Shown: in pieces, positions 17,002-25,820 of the stretch
Numbering within the stretch: the stretch's first letter is position 1
Layout: each line of letters begins with the position of its first letter
Made by a program: the position numbers and the translations under genes
Origin: an uncultured Clostridium sp.
GTDB lineage: Bacteria > Bacillota > Clostridia > Lachnospirales > Lachnospiraceae
Length of the DNA stretch: 64,000 bases
Direction of reading: 5' to 3'
Assembly: GCA_946498245.1 (NCBI GenBank)
Contig: CAMMNN010000005.1
Location: 1-64,000, forward strand
Notes under the pieces: model-generated
The model's database searches: none
Told to the model about the DNA's origin: nothing
Seen by the model: the letters and a program-made list of their open reading frames with translations, nothing else

Positions 17002-19296
17002 TTAATTTGCTCCAACATTTCCGTTATTCATAATAAAATCCTGTATTCCCGCCCCCTGGCCTCCATAGGGCGCGTTTACCGTTTCACTGGCCGGTGTTTC
17101 CGCCGGCTGCGTCTGAGGCGCCGGTGTTTCCGCCGGCTGCGTCTGAGGCGCCGGTGTTTCCGCCGGCTGCGTCTGGGGCGCCGGCGTTTCTGCAGGACGG
17201 GTCTGGGGCGCTGGCGTTTCCGCCGGACGGGTCTGAGGCGCCGGCGTCTCCGCTGGCCGGGTTTGCCGGGTTGCCGCCGGCGTCTGCTGTCTGCTCTGAG
17301 TGCTGGCCGGCGCTCTTCCCTTGCTTACTGTCAGGACAACTTCCGTTCCTTTTTCTACCATGTGGGCTTTTCCTCCCACTGTAGACTTCAAATCCTGGGA
17401 AATAACCTGGCCCGCTGCATAACTGCTGTTATATTCTTCTACTGTGCTCCACTCCAGTCCCAGGGCTTCCAGCTCTTCTATGGCGTCTTCTAACATCTTC
17501 GTTTCCACATCTGGGATCTCCACCATCTCTTTTCCGGCGCTGACTACGACTTTTACACTGTCTCCTTCATAGAGAACCGCGCCGGCCTCTTCTTCCTGGC
17601 TGATGATAATGCCTTCCGGAATGGTATCGCTGTATACTTCTTCCATTTCCAGATACAGGCTGCGCTCTCCCAACAGCTCCTCAGCCTCCTGGTAGGCCAT
17701 TCCCACAACGTCAGGCATTTCCGTTTCCACAGAACTGTCCCTGCCTTCTTCGCCCAGAGAAATCACCAGAAGGATTTCCGAGCCTTTCTTAATCTTTGTT
17801 TCCGCTTCCTGACTCTGGCTGACTACCGTTCCGGGAGCCTTCTGGGAAGCCTCTTCCTTCAGCGCCACTGTAAATCCGGCTTTTTCCAGCTCCTTCACCG
17901 CATCTTCCCAGTTTTTATCCACTACTTTCGGCACTGTCACAGTCTCCACACCGCCGCAGATGGTAACCACAATTTCGCTTCCCGTCTCCATAATCTGCAT
18001 TTCCCGGATAGCGGGACTCTGTTCCAGTATCTTATCCGCCGGTATAACATCATCATACTTTTTGTTTTCCGCCACTCTCATCTGCAGTCCGATGTCATCG
18101 CACTTTTTCTGAGCGTCTTCCACATACTCGTTTAAAAGGTTGGGCGTCCGCACCTGATTTTTCTCTATCCTGCTTTCCATATCTAAGAAAGATACGTCCA
18201 GGGAGATTACTCCTGTCGTCAGCAAGACAATGACGGCGATTATGGCGGCTCCTAATGTTCCCGCTATTGCTATAACCCACCAGGGAATCTTCGGGATCTC
18301 CGGTTTGTCTTCCGTCGCCTGTCTCTCTATAACATTCTCTGCGTGCAGCTCCTTTGCAAACTCCGCCGCCGACTGGGTTCTGTCACAGATTTTGACATTC
18401 AGGGCATTCATGATGGCTGTTTCAATATTCTTGGGAATCTTAACTCCCATTTTGGAAGGCTTTTTCAGCGTATCCTTGGCCTTGCGCTCCATGGCGTCTT
18501 CCGGAGTCACCCCGGTCAGCATTTTATAGAAGGTAGCGGCAGCAGCGTAAACGTCAGTCCAGGGGCCTTGATCTCCCCGGCTGCAGTACTGCTCTTCCGG
18601 GGCGTATCCCGGTTTGATCATAACGGACAAGCTCTTGCTGTATTTCGTCGTAGCGTACCTGGAAGATCCAAAATCGCAGATCTTGACCCCGCCGTCCTTC
18701 AGCAAATAAATGTTGTCCGGAGCAATATCCCTGTGGATTATCCCTTCCTCATGTACCTTTTCCAAGGCTCTCAGCACTGTGAGAATAATAGGCAGGGCCG
18801 TTTCCAGAGGCAGCCTTCCCTCCTTCTCAATACGCTCCTTCAGGGTTTCCCCTTCCAGATATTCCATAACAATGTAGGCCGTATTGTTTTCCTGAAAGCA
18901 GTCAAAAATATGTACAATATCCGGCTCCTGCTGAAATTTTGCCAGACGCTTCCCTTCATTAATAAGATTGGTCAGACCGGCCTGAAACTGCTCCTCCTTC
19001 TCCCCGGTATAAACCGTAACCTTCGTTTCCGTAGGCCTTCTGGTGGAAAATTCGCTGGGCATATATTCTTTAATGGCCACTTTCATTTCTAAGTCCGTAT
19101 CGTAGCCAAGATACGTGATTCCAAATCCTCCAAATCCCAGTACCCTTCCTATAATGTACCGTCTATGAATGCGGGAACCGGGGGCAATATGGTAGGCTTC
19201 TCGCGCCTCTGTCCCCCGGATATAGCCGCAGTAAGGGCAAATCTCAAATTCGCCGTCATACTCTTCCATGCAGCCCATACATCTCACTTTTTCCAT
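17002..19296 (-). CDS. membrane Ser/Thr kinase with zinc ribbon, PASTA domains and proline-rich decapeptide repeats
   Basis: About 764 residues. ATG 19296 has a good distance to AGGA and matches the paralogues' starts; ATG 19305 overlaps the upstream stop (ATGA) and is the alternative. Layout: zinc ribbon (CMGC...CPYC, 6-25), kinase domain (about 45-310; GFGGFGITY, VAIKEYMPS, HRDIAPDN, DFGSSR, all intact), transmembrane helix (about 345-365), four PASTA-like domains (about 390-665), and six copies of a 10-residue (R/Q)PAETPAPQT repeat ending in a Gly/Asn tail. PASTA kinases of the PrkC/PknB type bind muropeptides or lipid II. It is preceded by the pseudokinase and followed by a wall-repeat protein. 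Confidence 0.9.
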   Translation of the reverse strand: MEKVRCMGCMEEYDGEFEICPYCGYIRGTEAREAYHIAPGSRIHRRYIIGRVLGFGGFGITYLGYDTDLEMKVAIKEYMPSEFSTRRPTETKVTVYTGEKEEQFQAGLTNLINEGKRLAKFQQEPDIVHIFDCFQENNTAYIVMEYLEGETLKERIEKEGRLPLETALPIILTVLRALEKVHEEGIIHRDIAPDNIYLLKDGGVKICDFGSSRYATTKYSKSLSVMIKPGYAPEEQYCSRGDQGPWTDVYAAAATFYKMLTGVTPEDAMERKAKDTLKKPSKMGVKIPKNIETAIMNALNVKICDRTQSAAEFAKELHAENVIERQATEDKPEIPKIPWWVIAIAGTLGAAIIAVIVLLTTGVISLDVSFLDMESRIEKNQVRTPNLLNEYVEDAQKKCDDIGLQMRVAENKKYDDVIPADKILEQSPAIREMQIMETGSEIVVTICGGVETVTVPKVVDKNWEDAVKELEKAGFTVALKEEASQKAPGTVVSQSQEAETKIKKGSEILLVISLGEEGRDSSVETEMPDVVGMAYQEAEELLGERSLYLEMEEVYSDTIPEGIIISQEEEAGAVLYEGDSVKVVVSAGKEMVEIPDVETKMLEDAIEELEALGLEWSTVEEYNSSYAAGQVISQDLKSTVGGKAHMVEKGTEVVLTVSKGRAPASTQSRQQTPAATRQTRPAETPAPQTRPAETPAPQTRPAETPAPQTQPAETPAPQTQPAETPAPQTQPAETPASETVNAPYGGQGAGIQDFIMNNGNVGAN
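17080..17259 (-). repeat. six tandem 30-bp repeats in the PASTA kinase tail
   Basis: Six in-frame 30-bp units encode RPAETPAPQT x3, QPAETPAPQT x2 and QPAETPASET x1. The near-identical units on the distal side suggest recent expansion. Copy number may vary between strains. The Thr-rich units could themselves be phosphorylated or glycosylated. Confidence 0.9.
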
Positions 19297-19301
19297 GCTT
19301 C

Positions 19302-20222
19302 TCATTCCTTCCTGGACGCCTTAGGAAGCGTTTTCCTTTGCTTTCCAAATATATCTGCTTCAAAATCCTCCGCCTTTTTTGTCCGGCAGTAATGGCTACC
19401 CTGAAGAGCCCTGGAAATTGCCTTTCTCTCTCTTTTTTGCAGATGCCAGCTTTCCATAAACAGCCTGACGCCGGTTTCCGACTGGTAGGGCTTTCCGGAA
19501 GTCAGGAAAAAGAAAATTTTCCCCAACCCATAAACGTCAGTCCAGGGTCCCGGGCTTCCATAATCCACCCCGTCCAGCCTTCCGCAGCAGCACCGGGCCG
19601 GTTCCGGCCACCGCAAAATCAGTCTGCCGTCGCTTCCCATCCAAAAACTGTTTTCATCCAGGCTTCCGTGTATCAGATGGTTTTCATGAAGCCTTTTTAC
19701 CGCTTCTATAGCGTCCTTTATCAAAGCCCGGGCTTCCCGTCTGCCGATTTTCGTATCCTGGCAGTATTCCTCCAGAGTAGGCAGGTTCCAATACGCCGTA
19801 ACCAGATAGGCCGTGCCGTTTTCCTGAAAGCAGCTATAAGTTTCCGCAATCCTGCCTTCCCGGTAAAGCCGCAGCAGGCCCTTTCCGGAGCTTATAAAAA
19901 CCGACAGGCCTTTTTCAAACAGTTCCTTCCTTGTCTGGGCCGTATAAATGCTGAGCCGTGCCCCTTCTGAACGGGCCGCGCAGTACTGGGGAAAAAATTC
20001 CTGTATGGCCACTTTTCTGCTGAAAACCGTGTCCCAGCCGATATAAATAATATCCGTATCCCGCCTTTCTATGGCTTCTCCCACAATATACCGCTCCTGG
20101 AGAATTGTTCCTATTTTTAGAAATTCCCTTTCATCAAAAAAATCTGATTCAGAAAAACCGCAAATAGGACATTTTGTTGTATTCTCATCTTTGGGTTCCA
20201 TACATCCCGGACACCGTTTCAT
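19302..20222 (-). CDS. zinc-ribbon Ser/Thr pseudokinase
   Basis: A 306-residue protein that aligns along its length with the cluster's zinc-ribbon kinases (CPGC...CPIC near the start, YGSPGPWTDVYGLG near residue 235). Every catalytic motif is altered: the glycine loop reads GEAIERRDTDIIY, the VAIK lysine is Q (VAIQEFF), HRD reads HGSLDEN, and DFG is lost (LILRWPE). It ends after the kinase fold with no transmembrane or sensor part. It starts 2 bases after the SBP-kinase and overlaps the PASTA kinase, so it is made with both. A regulatory scaffold or allosteric partner for those kinases is the likeliest role. Confidence 0.85.
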   Translation of the reverse strand: MKRCPGCMEPKDENTTKCPICGFSESDFFDEREFLKIGTILQERYIVGEAIERRDTDIIYIGWDTVFSRKVAIQEFFPQYCAARSEGARLSIYTAQTRKELFEKGLSVFISSGKGLLRLYREGRIAETYSCFQENGTAYLVTAYWNLPTLEEYCQDTKIGRREARALIKDAIEAVKRLHENHLIHGSLDENSFWMGSDGRLILRWPEPARCCCGRLDGVDYGSPGPWTDVYGLGKIFFFLTSGKPYQSETGVRLFMESWHLQKRERKAISRALQGSHYCRTKKAEDFEADIFGKQRKTLPKASRKE

Positions 20223-20224
20223 GG

Positions 20225-22216
20225 CTATTTGCTTTCCTTTCCCCGCCAGTTTAGAATTTCCAGGCTATTGATACCGGCCTCTTCCTTCTCCAGCTCCCCG
20301 TTAATGCCTACGTACTCTTCGTACATATCCCGGTTAATAGGCAGCGCCGCCCCTCCTCTGACATTTAAAATATCCTGCCCCCGCTCTGATACAAGGTAAT
20401 CGATAAACTCCTGGGCGCTTTCCTTTTCCTCTCCCGATAGCTGGCCGGATATGCTGAGTTCATTGGAAAACCTGGCCTTTGGAGCCGCCTCGCCGGACCA
20501 TATTTCCTCCGGCCACACCACCTCATAGCGGCCTGTCAATCGCTTTTGGACTTCCTCATAATCTTCTGTAGTTCCCAGGAAAACCGGTGTTTCCTCACTG
20601 TAAAAATCTGACGGCATTTTTGGGCTTTGCTCCCCACTCAGGTTCAGAGTTTCCAGACAGTTTTCGTAAAGAGCCTCGTCCTCTTCCTTCATGCTGAAGT
20701 TCCCCTTCCGGATCCAACTCTCAATTTCCTCTTTCCGGGAAGGAGTCCCTTCCTCCTGCTCCATTCCAACATTGAGATAAATCACCGGCATTTCAAATCC
20801 CAGGGGAATCTGGTACAATTCTGACTCTGCTCCTCCTATCTCTTCCAGAAAATAGTACTGCTTTTCATGGAGTTTCTGCCCCAGCGCCGTCAGGCTTCCG
20901 GCCTCTGCTTTGAGTTTTTCCGGATCCATACCTGTGCTGTCAAATATATCGGGCTTTTCTCCTGCATTTTCCCAAGTCTCCTGGTAAGTGTCCTCCGGAA
21001 TTTCTTTAATTTCGATGTGGATGTCCTGATAATATTCATTAAATGCCGCAATAGCTTCCCGGTATGCTTCTCCGGCATTTCCTTCCGGTATCCAAAATTC
21101 CAGATCCGCCTTCAGTCCATAGGCTTCCTGCCGCTTCCCCCGGTATACGGCTACGCAGGCCACGGCCCCGGCGCACAGGATCACCGCCGTTCCCGCAGCT
21201 CCCAGCAGGCGCAGCCGTTTCCGCCTTGCAATCTCTTTTTCCAGAGAACGGGCTTTTTTGGTATTCTCAATTGCTTTTATAAAAGCGCCCATGCTTTGGA
21301 ACCGCAGCTCCGGATTTAGGGCCATAGCCCTCATAATGCTGTCGTTTAAATATTCCGGAATATCCGGATTTATTTCTTTTGGGGCCTTTAAATTGTCTTT
21401 CTGAACCCGGTTTACGGATTCGTCAGGCATCTCTCCTGTCAGGGAACGGTACAGTACGGCTCCCAGGGCGTACACGTCGGTCCATGGCCCCTGTTTGCTC
21501 TTATTCCGGTACTGCTCCGGAGGCGCATATCCCGGTTTTAATATGATGGACAGCGTTTTTTCCGTTTCTCCGGAAGAAAATCTGGCAGCTCCGAAGTCAA
21601 TCAGCTTTATGGTTCCGCCCTTGCAGATAAAGATATTGTCCGGGCTTACGTCCCGGTGAATAATATGGAGCTTGTGAATATCCGCCAGTGCCCTGGCTGC
21701 ACAGACCACTACAGATACCGCCATATCCGTATTTACGCGTCCCCAGTGTTCCTTAATATACTGCCTGTAAGAAATCCCGTCTAAAAACTCCATGGCAATA
21801 TAGGCCGTGTTATTTTCTTCAAAAAACTCGAATACGTGAACAATATTGGGGTGTTGGTTAAACTTAGCCATGTACCGGGCTTCCGTCAGGAACCGTTCTT
21901 TTCCCTTCCGAAATTCATCCTCCCGGTTTCCAGTATATACAATTACGGTTCTCTCCCCAGGTATTCGGTTTACAATTCCGCCGGGATAAAACTCCTTTAT
22001 GGCTACCTGGCGCTCCAAACGGCTGTCCCAGGCCCGGTAGGTAATACCGAAACCGCCGAACCCCAGAACTGTCCCGATTACGTATCTCCCATACAGCAGT
22101 GTGCCGGGATGGAGATGGTACGCTTCCCTGGGAGGAGTTCCCCTAATAAAGCCGCAGTGAGGGCAGACCTCGTACTGCTCGTCGTACTCTTTCATACAAT
22201 TCAGACACCTGACCAT
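20225..22216 (-). CDS. membrane Ser/Thr kinase fused to an ABC solute-binding-protein-like domain
   Basis: 663 residues. Zinc ribbon (CLNC...CPHC), complete kinase domain (GFGGFGITY, VAIKEFYP, HRDVSPDN, DFGAAR, KPGYAPPEQY), transmembrane helix (about 345-368), and then about 290 extracellular residues with the pattern of a sugar-type SBP_bac_1 protein (LEFWIPEGNAGEAYREAIAAFNEYY, PDIFDSTG, QIPLGFEMPVIYLN, QEFIDYLVSERGQDIL). The natural reading is a receptor kinase whose sensor was recruited from an ABC transporter binding protein. The domain boundaries are my estimate. It sits between the PP2C and the pseudokinase in the cluster 1 operon. Confidence 0.88.
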   Translation of the reverse strand: MVRCLNCMKEYDEQYEVCPHCGFIRGTPPREAYHLHPGTLLYGRYVIGTVLGFGGFGITYRAWDSRLERQVAIKEFYPGGIVNRIPGERTVIVYTGNREDEFRKGKERFLTEARYMAKFNQHPNIVHVFEFFEENNTAYIAMEFLDGISYRQYIKEHWGRVNTDMAVSVVVCAARALADIHKLHIIHRDVSPDNIFICKGGTIKLIDFGAARFSSGETEKTLSIILKPGYAPPEQYRNKSKQGPWTDVYALGAVLYRSLTGEMPDESVNRVQKDNLKAPKEINPDIPEYLNDSIMRAMALNPELRFQSMGAFIKAIENTKKARSLEKEIARRKRLRLLGAAGTAVILCAGAVACVAVYRGKRQEAYGLKADLEFWIPEGNAGEAYREAIAAFNEYYQDIHIEIKEIPEDTYQETWENAGEKPDIFDSTGMDPEKLKAEAGSLTALGQKLHEKQYYFLEEIGGAESELYQIPLGFEMPVIYLNVGMEQEEGTPSRKEEIESWIRKGNFSMKEEDEALYENCLETLNLSGEQSPKMPSDFYSEETPVFLGTTEDYEEVQKRLTGRYEVVWPEEIWSGEAAPKARFSNELSISGQLSGEEKESAQEFIDYLVSERGQDILNVRGGAALPINRDMYEEYVGINGELEKEEAGINSLEILNWRGKESK

Positions 22217-22235
22217 TGCCGTATCCTCCCTCTGG

Positions 22236-23027
22236 CTAAAATTGCTTTTGGTACTTCATCAAGATTACCGTCGTATTATCCTGGCTTCTTCCCGCACAGG
22301 CTTCTGACATTCGTAAAAGCCGATCCGCCGCGATTTCCATGTCCAGATCGTTATCTCTGACCATGGCAAAAATCTGCCGGCTATTCATGCACTTATACAG
22401 CCCGTCGCTGCACAAAAGGACAATATCCCCGTCTTCCAGCTTTGTCTCATAAAGTTCTGCCCGGGCCACCCCATTCATGCCAATAAAGCTGATAAGGGCC
22501 TCCGCCTTTGGGGTATTAATCTGAAGTTCATATTCTTTTGGGGAAATGGCTCCTGACTTCAAATCCTCATGGAGCTTCAGCCGGTAATTGTGCTCCGGCG
22601 TAAGGGCCTGGATTTCCCCTCCCCGGATCAAATAGATCTTGCTGTCCCCGACAGACAGATAACTCAGCCTCTCCTGACAGATTAGGGCTGCCACCATTGT
22701 CGTCCCGGCCTTCAGCCGTTTTCCCTCCTGATTCTTTAAAGCCGCCACTTCCCTGTCCGCTTTGGCGAGCTCCTCCTCAAAGAAAGGAAGGATCTGCTCC
22801 CTGGGCCGTTTCTTCTCGTAATCCTCCGCCAGTATTTCCACTGCCGTCCTGCTGGCCCTTTCTCCTCCGTTCAGCCCTCCCATGCCATCGCACAGAATGC
22901 CAAAAGCGCTGTCGCTGTCGGTATACAGATAACCGTAATCCTGCTGGTACTCCCTTGTCCCGATTATGCTTCCTGCTCCCACATCCAGGTGAGCCGCAAA
23001 ACCGGCTGCCCTTTTTACGATATTCAT
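22236..23027 (-). CDS. PP2C-family Ser/Thr phosphatase (QQD type)
   Basis: A 263-residue soluble metal-dependent phosphatase: TREYQQDYG (in place of the usual NED), LCDGMGGLNGGE, SVGDSKIYLI, LLCSDGLY and SQDNTTV, so all metal-binding aspartates are present. It probably reverses phosphorylation by the neighbouring kinases. It overlaps the FHA-kinase by four bases (ATGA) and precedes the SBP-kinase by 19 bases. The QQD form is shared with the 58372 phosphatase of cluster 2 and distinguishes both from the NED-type enzymes at 25821 and 56396. Confidence 0.92.
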   Translation of the reverse strand: MNIVKRAAGFAAHLDVGAGSIIGTREYQQDYGYLYTDSDSAFGILCDGMGGLNGGERASRTAVEILAEDYEKKRPREQILPFFEEELAKADREVAALKNQEGKRLKAGTTMVAALICQERLSYLSVGDSKIYLIRGGEIQALTPEHNYRLKLHEDLKSGAISPKEYELQINTPKAEALISFIGMNGVARAELYETKLEDGDIVLLCSDGLYKCMNSRQIFAMVRDNDLDMEIAADRLLRMSEACAGRSQDNTTVILMKYQKQF

Positions 23028-24160
23028 TCCCTTACCCCTACTACAAACTCAAATTTCCGGTTTGCCAGATAGATTTTTGCCGGCAAAGCGACCAGGATCT
23101 CCCTGCCTTTGGCAATCCTCCTGTTGTTGACAAAGGTTCCGTTTAAAGATGTATCGCAGATTTTCAGCTTGTCTGCTCTTTCGTCATAAGAAACCCGGCA
23201 ATGCCTCCGGCTGACGTCCCGCTCCGGATCCCTTAATACCAGATCATTTTCCTCGCCCCGGCCGATACTGATTTGGCAGTCGCCCCAAAACTCTATGGGC
23301 CGGCTTTTTATTCCCTGAAAAGTCCGTTGGAAATACAGGATTTTGCGGCGGGATTTCTCACCAAACCGCAGTCCTCCGGCAAAATCCGCCATTGTCTGGG
23401 TTCTCTCTTCCGGATAAAGCTTCAACGCGTTATCTACTGCGTCTGAGATCCGTCCCTCTGCTTCCGGGCACAGGCGAAACAGCGGAGCATAGCCTTCTCC
23501 CTTCTTTCTTTCCACCGCCGGCGGAATCCGCCTGCCGGTCAAAAGGTAATAATAACTTGCCGCCAGAGAGTACACGTCTGTAAAACGCCCCTGCTCCCCG
23601 TTATAAATCTGCTCTAACGGCGCGTACTCCGGTTTGGCTTCCTTGGGAATCCTGTCTTTGCTGTCAGATAAGTAAACTGCGGAGCCAAAGTCAATCATTT
23701 TAATCTCCCCGCTGTCGGTTAGGAAAATATTTTCCGGCGTCAGATCCCGGTGCAGAATCCCCGCCCTTTCATGGCAGGCATCGGCATATTCCGCCGTTTT
23801 CCGGATCAGATCCGTTATTTCCCGAAACCCGAACTTTCTCTGTTTGGTCCTGTGTCCCAGAGTGTCTCCCTCCAACAGTTCCATGGTATAGTACGCCCCT
23901 TGATTCTCTTCAAAATAGCTGCCGTACCGGACTACCCCGGGATAGCCTGTGAGCCCTTTCAGAATAGATGCCTCCCGCCGGAACTGCTCCAGTCTGCCTT
24001 CTTTCTCTTCTTCCTTTTCCCCAGAGCCGGAAAATGTATATTTTTTTACCGCGCACATGGCTTTTAGCTGCCTGTCGTAAGCCCGGTATACTGTTCCAAA
24101 CCCTCCGCTGCCTAAAACGCCCCGTATTTCATACCGGCCATCTGCCAGGACTTGTTCCAT
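23024..24160 (-). CDS. cytoplasmic Ser/Thr kinase with C-terminal FHA domain
   Basis: 378 residues from ATG 24160 (AGGTGG with eight-base spacing; the track start is a GTG four codons earlier). Kinase domain at about 8-270 (GSGGFGTVY, CAVKKY, HRDLTPENIF, DFGSAVY), then an FHA domain at about 290-375 with intact phospho-Thr motifs (IGRGEEND, SRRHC, SLNGT). There is no transmembrane segment and no zinc ribbon. Such kinases commonly dock autophosphorylated partners through FHA. It is coupled to the QQD-type phosphatase by an ATGA overlap. Confidence 0.92.
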   Translation of the reverse strand: MEQVLADGRYEIRGVLGSGGFGTVYRAYDRQLKAMCAVKKYTFSGSGEKEEEKEGRLEQFRREASILKGLTGYPGVVRYGSYFEENQGAYYTMELLEGDTLGHRTKQRKFGFREITDLIRKTAEYADACHERAGILHRDLTPENIFLTDSGEIKMIDFGSAVYLSDSKDRIPKEAKPEYAPLEQIYNGEQGRFTDVYSLAASYYYLLTGRRIPPAVERKKGEGYAPLFRLCPEAEGRISDAVDNALKLYPEERTQTMADFAGGLRFGEKSRRKILYFQRTFQGIKSRPIEFWGDCQISIGRGEENDLVLRDPERDVSRRHCRVSYDERADKLKICDTSLNGTFVNNRRIAKGREILVALPAKIYLANRKFEFVVGVRE

Positions 24161-24165
24161 TGCTA

Positions 24166-25806
24166 TCACCACCTAATCCGTATCCGGACCGGTCCCGCCT
24201 GTATGCTGTCTCCTGATGCCACCGCCGTCTTCTTTCCGGGCTCCGCCGCCTTTCCGTTAAGGCGGGTTCCGTTTTTGCTTTTCAGATCCGTCAGATACAG
24301 CCGTTTTCCCTTTCTTTCCAGCAAAAAGTGAGGGCTGGACACCCGCGGCTCGTCTATCCGGACGTCACAGTCCATTCCCCGGCCAATTACCAGGCTGCCC
24401 GCCATTTTCCACTGAGTATTGACAGTGGGCTTTCCTTCCATGGAAATCTCCGCATTGACCACAAAGTCCTTCTGCGGTTCTTTTTCCTTATCGGTCCGTT
24501 TTTTCAATTTCCCTACAGCGGCTGCCACTGCCGCCGCCAGAATCAGCACAGCCAGGACTAACAGGAGAATGGGGCCTGAATTGTCTTCCGGTTCCGGCTC
24601 TTTTTCCACTACCGCTTCAATGGTCACGCTGTTTTGTACCGGATTCTTTTCCATAGAGTTATCTGTAATGTTGATACACTCCACATAGTACGTTCCGGTC
24701 TGCAAATCTTCGCCCAATGACAGAAATACGGAATCCGTCCCCGGCTCTCCCTGAGAAATTCCGCTGACGGCTACTCTTTCTCCGTTTAATGTAACCTGGT
24801 AATTGGAAAGGTCCTCCGAGCCCAAAACCGGTTCGCTAAAGCGAATCCGCATCAGCCGGTCCCCGGCAATCTCTCCCTCTTCCATAGCCGGAGCCACGTT
24901 ATCTGGAATCCATCTGGAATTAATGACCTCCATGGACAGGGTTCTGTCGGACTCCTTCAGATGCAAGGTTACAGTATCTCTCCTATTGGTGACCCGGTTT
25001 CCGTCAGATGAAAATTTCAGCTCCCTCATATTCAGCAGTTCATCCGTTAAATCTGACGACGCCTGAAAGATACCGCCTTTTTCCAGGAGAACCAGCTTTC
25101 CCCCTGTATTGCGTGCAAATTCCCCGAAGCTGTTTATATTGCTTCTATCCGTTTCCCCAATGCACATGGCGTACAGTGGGATTCCCTTATCCTTTAAATT
25201 GGCCAGGGCCTCCTGGGCCTGCTTTTTCCCTACGGCAATATCCTCTCCGTCAGAAAAGACCACCATAACCCGCCTGCGGCACTCCTCCGCCTTCACGCCC
25301 TCTGCAATGCTGCTCATCTGGGCCATAGCTTCAAAGAGCAGGGTCTGCTGATCCCCATTGTCCAGACCATTGAGGATCTCTTCCAGACGCGCCTCATCCT
25401 GGCTGCCGTCGCTTAAAAGCCGTACTTCCTCCCCGAAGGCACACAGCACCAGCCGATCCTGCGCCCTCAAATTTTCTTGTATTTCTAAAATCCCGCTTTT
25501 GATTTCGGAAAAATAGGCGTCAGGAATGGAGCCGGAAATATCCAAAAGCACATAATAATAAATGGCATCCCCTGTTTCCTGAAAGGTTTTATCCCAGATG
25601 AAGTCCAGACGCTCCTCTCCCAGATACGCTTCCATCTGGCTGCCGTCTGTGCCTGCGAACTCTCCGTACAAGTAGACCTCCGGGAGATTCGTATATACGC
25701 TTTCCAAGCTCTCCGTATTTTCATCAGATAAAATCTGTCCGCCATTTTCCTGAAGGACATCTTCCGCCATTATAGGCTCCCATTCTCCTATACTGATTCG
25801 TCCCAT
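24166..25806 (-). CDS. vWA-domain protein with transmembrane helix and FHA tail
   Basis: About 546 residues. A vWA domain (about 75-260) with an intact MIDAS (DISGSI, SDGED), an Ig/Big-like domain (about 285-390), a transmembrane helix (about 400-425) and a C-terminal FHA domain (VIGRGMDCD, SSPHFLL, KNGTRLNG; Arg of SR is replaced). The paralogue at 54756 has a clear signal peptide; here the N-terminus is hydrophilic, so if the vWA part is outside the cell it must be translocated by the single helix (N-out). ATG 25806 fits the GAGAGG site better than 25812. It lies 8-14 bases after a PP2C gene. Confidence 0.85.
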   Translation of the reverse strand: MGRISIGEWEPIMAEDVLQENGGQILSDENTESLESVYTNLPEVYLYGEFAGTDGSQMEAYLGEERLDFIWDKTFQETGDAIYYYVLLDISGSIPDAYFSEIKSGILEIQENLRAQDRLVLCAFGEEVRLLSDGSQDEARLEEILNGLDNGDQQTLLFEAMAQMSSIAEGVKAEECRRRVMVVFSDGEDIAVGKKQAQEALANLKDKGIPLYAMCIGETDRSNINSFGEFARNTGGKLVLLEKGGIFQASSDLTDELLNMRELKFSSDGNRVTNRRDTVTLHLKESDRTLSMEVINSRWIPDNVAPAMEEGEIAGDRLMRIRFSEPVLGSEDLSNYQVTLNGERVAVSGISQGEPGTDSVFLSLGEDLQTGTYYVECINITDNSMEKNPVQNSVTIEAVVEKEPEPEDNSGPILLLVLAVLILAAAVAAAVGKLKKRTDKEKEPQKDFVVNAEISMEGKPTVNTQWKMAGSLVIGRGMDCDVRIDEPRVSSPHFLLERKGKRLYLTDLKSKNGTRLNGKAAEPGKKTAVASGDSIQAGPVRIRIRW

Positions 25807-25820
25807 CTGCATTCCTCTCC

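Noticed and set aside
17080-17259. CRISPR-like array
   Set aside because: The repeats are contiguous, in frame and without spacers; they encode a decapeptide.
16945-17493. 182-residue plus-strand ORF with Arg-rich repeats
   Set aside because: Antisense shadow of the proline-rich repeats in the PASTA kinase; no ribosome site.
18343-19092. 249-residue plus-strand ORF
   Set aside because: Antisense to the kinase domain of the PASTA kinase.
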